Assembly: GCA_002633025.1 (NCBI GenBank)
Contig: NMRB01000270.1
Coordinates: 102,958-166,957, forward strand
Length of the DNA stretch: 64,000 nt
Direction: 5' to 3'
Source of the DNA: Notospermus geniculatus
Lineage: Eukaryota > Nemertea > Pilidiophora > Heteronemertea > Lineidae
In this document: positions 32,148 through 42,613 of the stretch, piece after piece
Position numbering within the stretch: the stretch's first letter is position 1
Layout of the letters: every line of letters starts with the position of its first letter
The notes under the pieces: generated by a model
Databases searched by the model: none
Told to the model about the DNA's origin: nothing
What the model saw: the letters and a program-made list of their open reading frames with translations, nothing else
Program-made: the position numbers and the translations under genes

Positions 32148-33454
32148 TTATAGTCCCATCAGCGTACACCGCCAGCCGGAGGAACTTTCAGCTGAAAGTT
32201 GGAACGATCTGCATAAAGCACCAGCGAAGTTCATGCAGAGTCTCGCACAATCTGCTTTGAATTCCACCGTGGACGTCTTGATAGCTCGAATGTTTTCTTT
32301 GGTCGGCATTGAATAGATGACGTACTGTTCGTCTTCTATCACTGAAAACTGGGCTCCCTGGACGCCACTGTCACTTTGACGGCTGTCCAGTGAGAACACG
32401 AATTCGTTAGCAGCTATAATACAAAAAAATCTGCATCAGTGTGATTCAATGGACCATTGACAACCGCTCATATTCTGCTCCTTTATCGTGGTGATTCGCA
32501 CGTCTATACGTCTGGCCGACATTTGTTTTTTATCAATGTCACCAGACGATGTCTAGCCTCACTCACCCAGCCGCTGTTGCGAATCTGGAGCAACACTGCG
32601 GAACAAAATGGCAGGGATGCGCGAGACTAATAGCCTACCGAGCATGCGCAAAGTGTGAGGACATCCCGGGAACCAAGATGGCGACCGGCCGCTGAAACAA
32701 TATCGGCCTCGGTTGCTGTGCTTTTCGCATGGTAAAAATTCAAATAAATTGCGTCCATTTTCCAGTCCATTTATAGAATGACTCTCTCTACTCAGAGTGC
32801 CTTTTTGCCTTGATGGCCATACCCACGTGACGATGTCTTATACAACCTACCTTTCTTGGCAGTTTTACAAACGACCTCGTAGTAATCATACTCAGCATTA
32901 AACTGGAAATAGTATCGAGAACCACTCTTGAAAGTTTTCAAATCACACTTTACTGGCCTCTTGAAGTCCAAACTGCGACACTCCCAATCGGCTTTCATAC
33001 ATGTTTGGAGGCATCCCTTTAACTGGTTGCCGTTGATATTCATATACGATTTCCCGACCAATATGTTGTTCCGATGAACTTGGAAATCGTATCTCGACAA
33101 GTCTGGACCACAAACTCCGCCTGAAAAAACGTCAGGTTACCTTTCATATGACTGGGAGGGTGGAGAGAACACGTCGATTGTCCAGTTCCTCCTGGCTCAG
33201 AGCACGTCAAGTCATGCCTTTAACTTGGTAAAAAAACTAACAAGCGATTTTTTTTGAGTAAAAATGATGATGTTGACAACGATGAAGGATGACGACGACT
33301 CCAGCTTAAAATGACGATGACGATGGTGATGATGATGATGACGATGATGACAACGACAAAAAAATAGAATTATTTGGACTGACTTACCTCTAACTCCAGC
33401 TGAAAACAGGGATACGGTGATAAGAACATAACGTAGAATCGTCGCTAACTTCAT
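32148..33454 (-). CDS. Small secreted protein with two PAN/apple-like modules (200 residues)
   Basis: Three exons, 33454-33388, 33120-32851 and 32413-32148, sum to 603 bases with matching phases (donors GAG|GTAAGT and AAAG|GTAGGT; acceptors TTTCAG and TTATAG). The ATG at 33454 starts a signal peptide (MKLATILRYVLITVSLFSAG) that ends in exon 1. Exon 2 encodes a PAN/apple-like module (CGPDLSRYDFQVHR, CLQTCMKADWECRSLDF, KCDLKTF, then a late cysteine). Exon 3 encodes a second module (FVFSLDSRQSDSGVQG, CARLCMNFAGALCRSF, CTLMGL) and then stops directly after the core cysteine loop, so module 2 lacks the usual final strand. PAN/apple domains bind proteins or carbohydrates in secreted and surface proteins. 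The partner is unknown. It is the next gene after the integrin, transcribed in the same direction. Confidence 0.78.
32552..32630. mobile_element. Short MITE, AGTCTCGCGCA family, copy 1
   Basis: It reads CTAGCCTCACTCACCCAGCC to GATGCGCGAGACTA, with the internal word CAGCCGCTGTTGCGAA shared exactly with the copy at 48326-48395. Confidence 0.6.
33250..33365. repeat. GATGAC-type microsatellite in the first intron of the two-PAN gene
   Basis: Imperfect repeats of GATGAC/GATGATGAT and an AATGATGATG run occupy the intron right beside exon 1. No function is apparent. Confidence 0.7.
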
Positions 33455-35353
33455 TTTTAGTGTTTCTGATCAGCTCATGGTAATCTCGACACCAGAATAA
33501 GTCAATGACGTCTGTCCTGCAATCCCCCGAGTTGTTTGGTTATTGGACCACACTGTCAAGATGACGGCAGGCTAAAGCTTTTAACCAGTTGTGGACTCAT
33601 GGTAATTGAGCTGGTTAGACTAAGAATGTTACTACAATCAACCATGTGATTGGTATTTGCTTGCAATGTTTATTTTCAATGCAATTATCTGAGAGACACG
33701 CCGCGACAGTGATTTTCAATAGCAAGCAATTTCTCCTTCGAGAGTCCGGATGCCGTTGTAGTCTCGGCGAACGGCCACTGGCCGAGTACGCCGGAGAACA
33801 GGCTACCCATCCTGAGATTCGGCTCCCAAATCCTAGCCTCCCAAATGATACGAAGGAGGAGACGTCTTGAAGTGAATGGGGAGTGCCACTGTCGTCACGT
33901 TCGTCTTGCTTTTACGGCTTTCATACGAAAGGAAGAATGTCACATTCCTCCGTCAGATGTCCTCACAATCGTTTGCCTCAACGCTTTCAAAAGCAGCAGC
34001 ACGAACGCCTTGGCCAGTCACTCTCCTATTCTCTGAGCGACATCGATAGAGGGAACTGCCGACCACTTCGCTCTTTACCATACCATAGGGTCGCACTGTG
34101 AGCCGAGCGGGCAGGAAATAGCATACCGATAGGGGGCACTGTCTCTACCATTTAGCTCTTCGTCATCCTATTTCCTTTATCTATTTGATTAACAAAATGA
34201 TCGATGAGGACAGCTCCATTGCGTTTATGACCAAAGTTTTCTAAGCATAACTCGATAACTATGATATCGTCTTTTTATACCGGAAGATTTATCAGCCTGT
34301 GTAAATGCGCTCATCGGAGATACGGATGATGGATGAAAACTGAAAAGGATGCATTCTTAAAGTGAGTTTGTAGAACAACTCTTCCCTTTTTATGTCCGTT
34401 CAACGTCGACTATCAAAACGTTGTCCTCGACAACACTTTTTCATTTTTATCATTCACTTCAGAATGGGCTTGGCTGGCAAGATGTCGGCGACGGAAGTCT
34501 TGCTTGTTGTCGGCAAAGCAACCGACCAAACCTTCCAACTCGGAACTTCCTTTTGACCGTTTTGGCGCCATCCGCGGCCACTGCAATTTGCGGGTCAAAC
34601 CAACGGTGGAGGATAATCTCCTCCTCATTTAGAGCTGCTGACACTGATATCCCGCGGCCCTGGATGCCTGTCATGCCCGTCCGTGGCAACAACAGCAGTG
34701 AAACCAATCCCTCGCGTTACCAGGACGCCGGGATTAGAGCAGTAGTCCCCGTGATTCTCTGCTCTCTGATGGCAGACTGCTTATTGCTTCCACTCTCGGT
34801 CTCTCATCAACGTTGCTGGTCATAATTGACAGCGCCACAAGCAAACTTCACTCCCAGCTTCGTGGTTGTAACGCAGTCAGCGCGTCAGGGAAACCAGGCT
34901 TGAGCACGAGTTGCTTGTTATCCTGGTTTTTCAAGGACTTCATTATTCTGTTGCAAAACAAAGCACGCTTGGACACGAACTGAGCTGTGGTTTTTCCGCA
35001 AACGTGGATGTTTTCGCTCAAGCGGAATGTGGATTGAAATCATTTTGCATCTCCCTTGCTTCTGAAAAGACCAAATCAATACTAATGAGTTACCAACACG
35101 GTAACAAATAATCCATCAGATAGTTAATAACGATGATCACGAAAGCTTATCATTTTGCCGACGTGAGGCGGAATAACGATCGAACATAGCAACATTAGCT
35201 ATTCCCGGTCCAAGGAGAGCAACAGCCAAACATTGGTTGCAGTTGCTTGTTTCGAGCTGTCGTCACTGTTGTCGAGCTTGGAGGGAAAAGCTCGACAACA
35301 GATCGTTTTCCCGGAAGCTGGCCGCCATCTTGGTTTCCCAGGGGCCTTCCAAG

Positions 35354-35437
35354 TAGTCTCGCGCAGCCAGCTGTTTTGTTCTGCAGTGTTGCCACACGAT
35401 TACCCAGATTGGCGATAGCGGCTGGGTGACCGAGACT
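35354..35437. mobile_element. Short MITE, AGTCTCGCGCA family, copy 2
   Basis: Left end TAGTCTCGCGCAGCCAGC, right end GCGGCTGGGTGACCGAGACT. These are inverted repeats with a non-paired centre of about 45 bases. Confidence 0.65.
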
Positions 35438-36067
35438 CCCAGCCTAGCCGTAGTTGCGCAAGCGCAGATTATTCGCAAGGTACCGGTACATGTAAACTCT
35501 GAGCTGCTTTTTATCTGCTACCAGATGGACCGCGTGTACCGATTTCTCTTCTTCATCAGCTACGAGAAATCGCCATCTGCTACCAGGAGACTCAGCTGAC
35601 GGTGAGAAATTAGACGAAGACAAATCATCCTTGACGAGGCCGCCATTGTTGCATGAAGCCACAGATGCTACGACGGAAGATGCAGGAAAAAAGGATGCAA
35701 AAACAAGGTTGCAGATCAGGAAGCAATTACTCCTGTAGCTATTTCTCTGTAACGAAGACAGAACGGTGGGTTTCTTATCGTGTTTCAAGTCATGATTGTG
35801 CCGAGCCAGAGTTCTCCACCATTCTGCCTCCAATAAGATTGATCTATGCCGGATTTCTCGACTAATTGACCGGACATGAGAATAATGTTTGGCGTGACGA
35901 GGAATAGACGAGGAGAGGCTGGTGGCATGTTCCTGTATTCTTACTTTCGCCATCGACGACCATTGATTTCTATCAGACATGAAGCTTTTTTATATTGCGC
36001 TTCTTACTGTAAACAGTGAGTCACAAAACGCTTCCATCAGTCTCCCCGACCAGAATCCACAAGACGA

Positions 36068-36135
36068 GGCTAGGAATCGAACTCAGGATCTCACGGTCCC
36101 CAGTCCTACTTTCAACCACTGAATCACCGCGTTCC
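36068..36135 (-). mobile_element. tRNA-derived SINE relic
   Basis: On the minus strand the sequence GAACGCGGTGATTCAGTGGT resembles a pol III A box region. About 35 bases later GAGTTCGATTCC matches the B box. The segment does not fold as a complete tRNA cloverleaf and has no anticodon arm that I can defend, so a SINE head is more likely than a tRNA gene. Confidence 0.5.
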
Positions 36136-36544
36136 CCTGCGTTGGACTCAAAGGATATGGTAAAATGTTCGGTCAAGGTTAGATTCAAGTTGTTTTCTAT
36201 TTGGAATCTTCTTCACGCACCATTCAAAAATAACGTTACTTTATCGTTATCAACACAACTCGTTCTCACTCGCGGCGTCCTCCTTTTCAAGAAACCGTGA
36301 TGCGATCATGCACGTAGCTTCCTTATCACCAACCTTGCTCTAGAGATTGAGAATCAAGACAAGAGCAATTTGTTAGCTTTCTTTGGCTTCGGCGGTAATC
36401 CAATCATGTACACCGATGCCATGAGGTGGTATATCTGTATCAGCAGCTACTCACTTGTTGGAGGAGTTGAAATCACTAAGCATCTTTTCCCCGTTATCAT
36501 GTATTTGGGGGAAAGTTTAAGAACGATTCAATACGCTCTTATAC

Positions 36545-36840
36545 CCATTGCCCCATCATCCATTATTCATTACCATCAACTGTACCATTATCCCTTGCCA
36601 AAATCCATTACCATCGTCACTACCAGTACCATAATCCATTACCGAAGTCAACTAATTTTGTTCTTTATCCATTACCCAAAAATTAGAGCACAAAAGGCGA
36701 CACACAAAGTGATATAATAACCGGAGTCGACGACTCCTGTCATTATCCATTACCATTACCATTACCATAATCGCATTATCTATTTTCCATTATCCGACAT
36801 CATTATCATTACCATATTCGCATTATCCACTACCGAGTTC
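36545..36840. repeat. CATTAC-rich simple repeat
   Basis: Degenerate repeats of CCATTA / CATTATC / CATTACCAT run through this segment in two blocks separated by a short unique stretch (about 36640-36735). Confidence 0.7.
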
Positions 36841-38137
36841 AAGAAGTAGTGTAGATTTTTTGCTTGATCGCTCATAAATCATCTACATTTAGAATAAAGT
36901 ACATACTAGTTATCTATCTAGTTGTAGATTTCATCATTTCCATTATGCAATTCCTCAACCTTCTTCACCATCTTCATCTTATCTGTAACCTGAACTCACC
37001 AGAAAATCGATTTCAATTTAAGAAATGTGTACTTTAAAGCTGAGATGCAATGACTGACGATGGTTTCACGAATGTTTCATTGTAATTCGAGATGCGCCAA
37101 TATCACCTGCGCCATTCATGCCATCATATCGACGGTTTTCAAATAAAGATGAGATGAGTGAAAATCTTCCACGCGGCAATCGGAGCAGGTGCTGTCTACA
37201 GTAAGCTCTCTATTACACGGTGGTGATTCATTACATAGAGACTGCGTAACACGATGATCTTTTGAATTGAAGAGATGTATCTTGTTGATACCACAGGCAA
37301 TTTGCGCCTCGATTACCATTTTCGGAGAAAGTAAGCCGACATGTGATTGTGAGGCAAATACGAGGCGCGCGGCTAAAAAATGCTTCCAGCGTACCGCTAT
37401 CTCAAGAACAAACAAGGCTAAATCAGCCGGATCTGTCTAACGACCAGGATACTGATTTATTGGGGAGTAAAATGCGACAATTAGGGCTAAAAATGTTGAT
37501 TTTTCTAACGTCGTAACAGCCATCTCCATGCGCTTTTATCGTCACCTTATCTGGTGAGCAGGCTTCGGACGGATACCAACTGACGCATCGCCATCTCGGC
37601 TCGTCAGAATTAAAAATTCATAAGTGATAGAGCCTTTGATGTATCTAGATGACATAGCATACACCCATCCATCAACTATATCAATACCATCGTCGCTGTA
37701 CTGTGTGACTGGGTGATACAAACGCGTCCATTATTAATACACGTGGAAGAGAGCTTCACCGCTCCCACCTGTTTGGTATCCCCCGAGGTAATGACCGTGG
37801 AATAAAGAGACATGTCTCCGTGAGGTGCCTCAAGCGAGCAGATGATTGCTTCTTGCTTGGGAACAACTGGAAAGCCAACCTATTCTCCTGCTGGTTGCTC
37901 TATTCCGTTGTCTTCAAGCAGTGCCCTGTCACAGAGACTAGAAACACTGGCAATGAGATATCGCTGTTTATCGCAACTACCACCGATGCCAGTGGCGTCC
38001 CGGGGTTCCTCTGCAATGTAAGTTGCTTAAAATGCAAGGAATGAGCTTAAACTGTAATGCCTGTGATGTAAGAACCTAGTTAACGTTGTAGCTCAGAGAT
38101 GTCGCCCCTATCGACCACGCGTTGATCACTTCAACGG

Positions 38138-38313
38138 TAGGAGCTGTCAGTGAGTTGATCAATAGGTGTGACTACGGCCCAGTTCAATGCATAGCGGACC
38201 CTTTCATTGTTGATTGAGCACCAATCAAGAGAAGTTTCTTTTGTATTGGTCCGCTAGAACTGTGCTGCCGTCTTTTGGCAATACGCGCGGCTGACTGCTC
38301 CTATTATCCCCTT
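38138..38313. mobile_element. MITE with TAGGAGC..GTCAG ends, copy 2
   Basis: It runs from TAGGAGCTGTCAGTGAGTTG to CGGCTGACTGCTCCTA and is the inverted homologue of 20990-21160 along its whole length (shared TTGATCAATAGGTGT and TTGGTCCGCTAGAACT in complement). Confidence 0.7.
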
Positions 38314-40239
38314 TTGAATCCTCGCAGTGGTGATGTCAACAATCCAAAACATGATAACCAATCAGAGGGATTGTTGTCATGAAGGAACCAATCAGGATGC
38401 TTCTAACAGCGGCCTGTTCCATATCAGTTTTGGGTATAAAGCTAGAGCCATTGATGAGTGAACTCAACATTTTCAGGAATCATTCTGTAGATTACTGCAC
38501 GTGATTCTCAGCGGTAGATGCCTCGTGTCTTCAAGACATCTGATTTCGTTCAAGGTGGATTTATTTTCAAATTAACTTCATAAATGGGTCGTTCTAACTT
38601 AAATTCGTCGCCAGAGCGGTAGAAAATTCTGCCTTGAGGCAATAACCATAATTATCTGTTTTTGAGCTATATGATAGGGGAAACGACCCGGGGGAGATTT
38701 AATGACTAAGCGAGGATTAGCGCGATATCTACGTTAAACACGGTGAATGCGACCTCCTCAGGTTGTCACCTCGAAATCGTTTAGATCGAATATCGGAAGT
38801 AATGCCATGGCAACGATTAATGGAAGATGAAAATTTAAAATGCGTTAAAAATGAAATGTCCGGGTTTATGATTGGGGCCTCTTGTAATAGACTGCCATAT
38901 GGCGCAGCCACGCTGCTAAACATACGAACGCCGTACGCCAGTTCTAGTAGGCAATTTAGTATTTTGAAAAACAGGTTCATGTGCTTGGGTAGCGTAGCGT
39001 AGGCCTACAGTGTTAAAGCGGATTGTTCGCGTCTGTCCAAAGTGAACCAAAAATAATAAAACAACCCGTTTTATTCGTAACAACAACTGGTAAATGCATT
39101 GCGGCGGCCGCTCCGGAAACTGTTCTGTGGAATCTTTGACTCGGCTATTATGATGTAATGTTTTAAACCGGAGACCTGGCAATGATGGAAAGGGGTGTAC
39201 GGTGGTTTGGCGATCTGCGTAGGCCTAGTCAAGTTTGCGACAGCATAGTCCAGTTGTGGTAGGATGTTCGATTTGAGTGCATCATGTTCGTCAGTGCAGT
39301 GTCTGCAGCCCACACCATCTGATTTGGAATCGAATCCACAACTGTAGTTGTGACAGTCGCGGATGGAGTGTTAATCCAGTTAGTTCCATGAAATACATTC
39401 AAATGGCTTTCCGTTGAACCTAATCTGACGTCAAATGGTTAGGGCAGCTTCTTGCCATTGGCGGTAAATCACTTAAGATCAAACGTAGCCATCTTTGACT
39501 GTATGTTCTTGACGACCATTCCGTCTCACAAGCTTGTCGCCCCAAGATGAGAAAGATTATTTCGTGATATACGGACGTAATTTACAGTTTTACATTCTGG
39601 TTGATCACGTATGGTAATCGATAATTAGTGATCGATCGTTTAGTGGTGAGCTTCAGCTGATCGGTGGGGGTCTTCTCAAGATCGTTACCGTTGTCGTGGA
39701 ATGTAAAGTTCCCCCGTTGTGGTTATCGATTCCCAAAGGTTGCTGCCAGAAGGTGATGCGGCAGAAACATCGGCTCCTCTCGCTGGTGGGTTCGATTTCT
39801 GGTCGTTCCCATGGTTCACGTTAGTGTAGGCCTACATGATTGTGTCTGCTGTGGTACAGGTTTCCTGGAAGCGCCGGTCTTCTCCTGTGTGTAGGCCTTG
39901 GCCTATTCGTGATTCCCTGTACTGTACGTGATTTGTTTTCTAGCGTGTATCCAACTGTTGAGCCCGCTCAAAGCGCGCTTCAGTTCAACTGGCGCGGCCG
40001 CGCGAAAAGGGGAAGTACGGTACTTCAATTGACGTTTGAAACTGTCCAGAGTTTCGCAGTCCTGAAGCCCGTAGTAGTTTATCCACATATTTTCTCTGAG
40101 ATCATTCAATCTGATATTCACCATTTCTAGGGTTGATCATCCCTTGACGCCATATGGATGAGATTTTGGCATCTCGTGATCCCCAGGTCACCAAATGGAA
40201 GCAATGGATAGTCATACAAAAAAAAACTAATAATCAGAC

Positions 40240-40583
40240 ATGGGAGTTTGTTTACACGGCCATCTGCCGATTACCGATCACCCAGTTGTCAGTGCACCTC
40301 GTCTCCCTCCCGATGTATCAATCGTGGAGACTGCCCTTGATAGCGAGGCGTACCATTCGTTCATACGCTCGGATAAAGGACACAATTACAATCATACTCA
40401 TGCGAAGCAACGGACACGTTTGTTACATCTGCTGCGTTTTTGCAAGGCGGTGCTGTCGTGGTTCCTCGTGGCTGCAGGTCTCCTGGGAGTCATTGCTTTA
40501 ATCGAAAGCATCCGTCATTGTCAGAAGTTGGATTATGCTTCACCAGGGAATACAAACTGGATCGGATCCCCCGCCTTTATCAG
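40240..40583 (+). CDS. Candidate first coding exon of a single-pass membrane protein (weak)
   Basis: An ATG-initiated frame of 114 complete codons ends at a donor-like CAG|GTAAAC. It encodes a polar N terminus, a basic stretch (HAKQRTRLLHLLRFCK), then a hydrophobic helix of about 19 residues (AVLSWFLVAAGLLGVIALIE), and a polar tail (YASPGNTNWIG). That layout would suit a signal-anchored (type II) protein such as a Golgi enzyme. I could not find matching downstream exons, and no family is recognised. It may be a chance frame. Confidence 0.3.
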
Positions 40584-40873
40584 GTAAACCCTTTATTTCT
40601 CTGCAAAGAGAACACTTTTCAGTGCCGCGTTGTCTTCATGTTGTGTGCTGTTTTCCAAACGAGGCTTTCATTGGCGGGAAATGAAATAACGATGCTGTTG
40701 AGAATGGTAAGCCTTTTCTTTGAATCTTATTAATGTCATCTGCTTTGTTGTGGCGTTTAAGGAATGAATCCCAGGATAAATTTACCTCGTCGGCCCAAAA
40801 AATCCTCGGGGCAACGCGTTGGCAAACACTTTGCTCCTTTGAAAGAGCAACTTTTTTGTGTGCTGACGTATGG

Positions 40874-41147
40874 AGCAACACTGAAAAACTCTGCTTCGTC
40901 AAAATGACGAACTTACAATGTAGGTTCGTTTTCCATTCACCAAACTGAGTGTATCTGATTCGTCGAAATGACAATCCACGGTTCGTCATTTGGATGAACC
41001 TTGTTAGAGATTGTTTGAGATACAACAAGGGTTCGTCCAAATAACGAACCGTAGATTTTCATTTCGACGAATTAGATACTCAGTTTAGTGATAAATGGAA
41101 AACGAACCTAAGTCCGTCATTTTGACGAAGAGGGTTTTTTGCAGTGA
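40874..41147. repeat. Large palindrome of about 270 bp with CACTG ends
   Basis: The left arm from CACTGAAAAACTCTGCTTCG through TTCGTTTTCCATTCACC, CTGATTCGTCGAAATGAC and TTCGTCATTTGGATGAACC pairs along its length with the right arm ending TTTTGACGAAGAGGGTTTTT and GCAGTG. The central loop is about 20 bases (41010-41027). It behaves as a foldback transposon. No open frame is meaningful. Confidence 0.75.
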
Positions 41148-41174
41148 AGTGCTAACAGCCATATCAGGGGGAGA

Positions 41175-41275
41175 ACCATCCTGAAGAAATCAGGTCCTCT
41201 TAGCTTAGCTCCCTAACTCGCACACCCTCGTGCGTGGGAGCTAAGCTAAGAGGACCTGATTTCTTCAGGATGGGT
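41175..41275. repeat. Perfect hairpin of about 38 base pairs
   Basis: CATCCTGAAGAAATCAGGTC continuing with CTCTTAGCTTAGCTCCC pairs without mismatch to the second half (GGGAGCTAAGCTAAGAGG, CCTGATTTCTTCAGGATG), leaving a loop of about 22 bases. The near-direct words GGAGAACC and TGAGAACC flank it, which may be a target duplication. Confidence 0.8.
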
Positions 41276-42356
41276 GAGAACCGGCTGGCCTGAGTCTGAA
41301 ATGTAACAAATGTAACGTTACTCATTCACCACGAATCCTCTTATTGAAGGTTGATGATTGAGCAACAACCACCCCTCGAGGGGTCCCATGGTCCCTTTAA
41401 AGCTAATGGTCCCAATCTTGATCATTCTCGTCGTAACATTTGCTTGATTGGAGATGGGATGCGGTTATAAATCACCCAGATGGAGTGCCTGTCCTGGTAA
41501 AGTACGGCATCTGTCAGCCCTAAATGGAAGAAATGCGCTGCTTAGAGCTAAACTTTTTTATGCAACGACCTGTTAGGGTAATTGGTATAGGAAATCAGGT
41601 TGAGATTGAGGTAGAAAGGAAACAAGCATAAAGGCAGACACACTTAACAGTCTGATTTCAGGAGGTTCCTTCACTTAACAAATTCTCTATGTTTGTATTG
41701 CTAAACACGTCCGTCGCTTCATATTTCAACCACTTCCAATTTGGCGATATTGACAAACTGCCGCTGAACCCCATTCATGTCAGTTTTTCTGGAGAAACGC
41801 CAGGCTCAGCAGCCGCAGTATATCTATCGCCGCATTCAGTGTTTCTGCAGTGGATATCTCCAATATTTATATGGTAAGAACGGTTTGAAGGAAACTTTCT
41901 CAATTGGAACCTTTTCAACCGATTTTCATCCATCTATTGGAAATCGAAGATTCACGGATTCCGAATTTCCACAGCCATGTCTCCCTGTTGTGTTGAGAGG
42001 CTCCGACCTCATCTCATCCCCAGCAGTTTGTCGTCCATTTCTCTTGGTATCTGCCACAAAGAACATTCATATGTTGATTTTGTGGCTGTTAACTCGTGGA
42101 ACACATTCTCTGCTATAACAGTCCATGATAATCGCTCTCTGCAGACTGTCCGTTGACTGTTTGCCGACGAAACGCAGTTCCTGTAACCTGATTCAACAAG
42201 AGTAGTGCCCATCCACAGCATGTTTGCCGTCGTTGCCAATGCAATGATGTATCATCGAGTCAGGGAACATCATGCATGCAGCTCAGGACTCGACTCTCCC
42301 ATGGTGCGGGTGTGATCATAAATGGTGTCATGTATTATGTATGAAATACATATAAT

Positions 42357-42613
42357 GGGCAGTTTTCGCCAAGCCCCCTAAACGCCAACGCGAACATCTA
42401 TCCTTTTGTTCGGTACTCTACGTGGCATCGAAAAATGGGATTGGCGTTCCCGTTGGCGTTTCGGGGAATTTGCGAAAAGTATACCGGTATGAGTTTTCGC
42501 AAAGCCCCCGAAACGCCAACGCGAACGTCTATCCTTTTTTTCGGTGATCTCTTCGTGGCATCGAACAATGGGTTTGGCGTTCGCGTAGGCGTTTCGGGGT
42601 CCTTGCGAAAACT
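42357..42613. mobile_element. AGTTTTCGC MITE family, two adjacent copies
   Basis: The units 42361-42479 and 42492-42613 each begin AGTTTTCGC(A)AAGCCCC and end with the complement (GGCGTTTCGGGG..TGCGAAAA). They lie head to tail with about 12 bases between them. A third copy in opposite internal orientation is at 51803-51923. Confidence 0.75.

Larger units (their letters stand above)
33455..40239. other. Gene-poor interval with repeats
   Basis: I find no exon that I can defend. Scattered open frames (for example 34421-34825, 35444-35980, 37116-37415) have no recognised motif and no partner exons. The interval holds foldbacks, a tRNA-like SINE relic, a CATTAC-rich simple repeat and a MITE, listed separately. 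TATAAA-like words occur at about 38437 but no gene start follows. Confidence 0.5.

Noticed and set aside
34459-34707. Minus-strand frame containing ALNEEEIILHRWFDPQ
   Set aside because: It reads somewhat like a folded protein, but I found no acceptor/donor pair or second exon to go with it, and the family is unknown.
35444-35980. 178-codon frame on the minus strand
   Set aside because: Composition is unremarkable, it overlaps no partner exon, and no domain or leader is recognisable. It could be a gene fragment but I cannot support it.
36068-36135. tRNA gene
   Set aside because: A-box and B-box words are present but no complete cloverleaf or anticodon arm can be drawn; a SINE relic is more likely.
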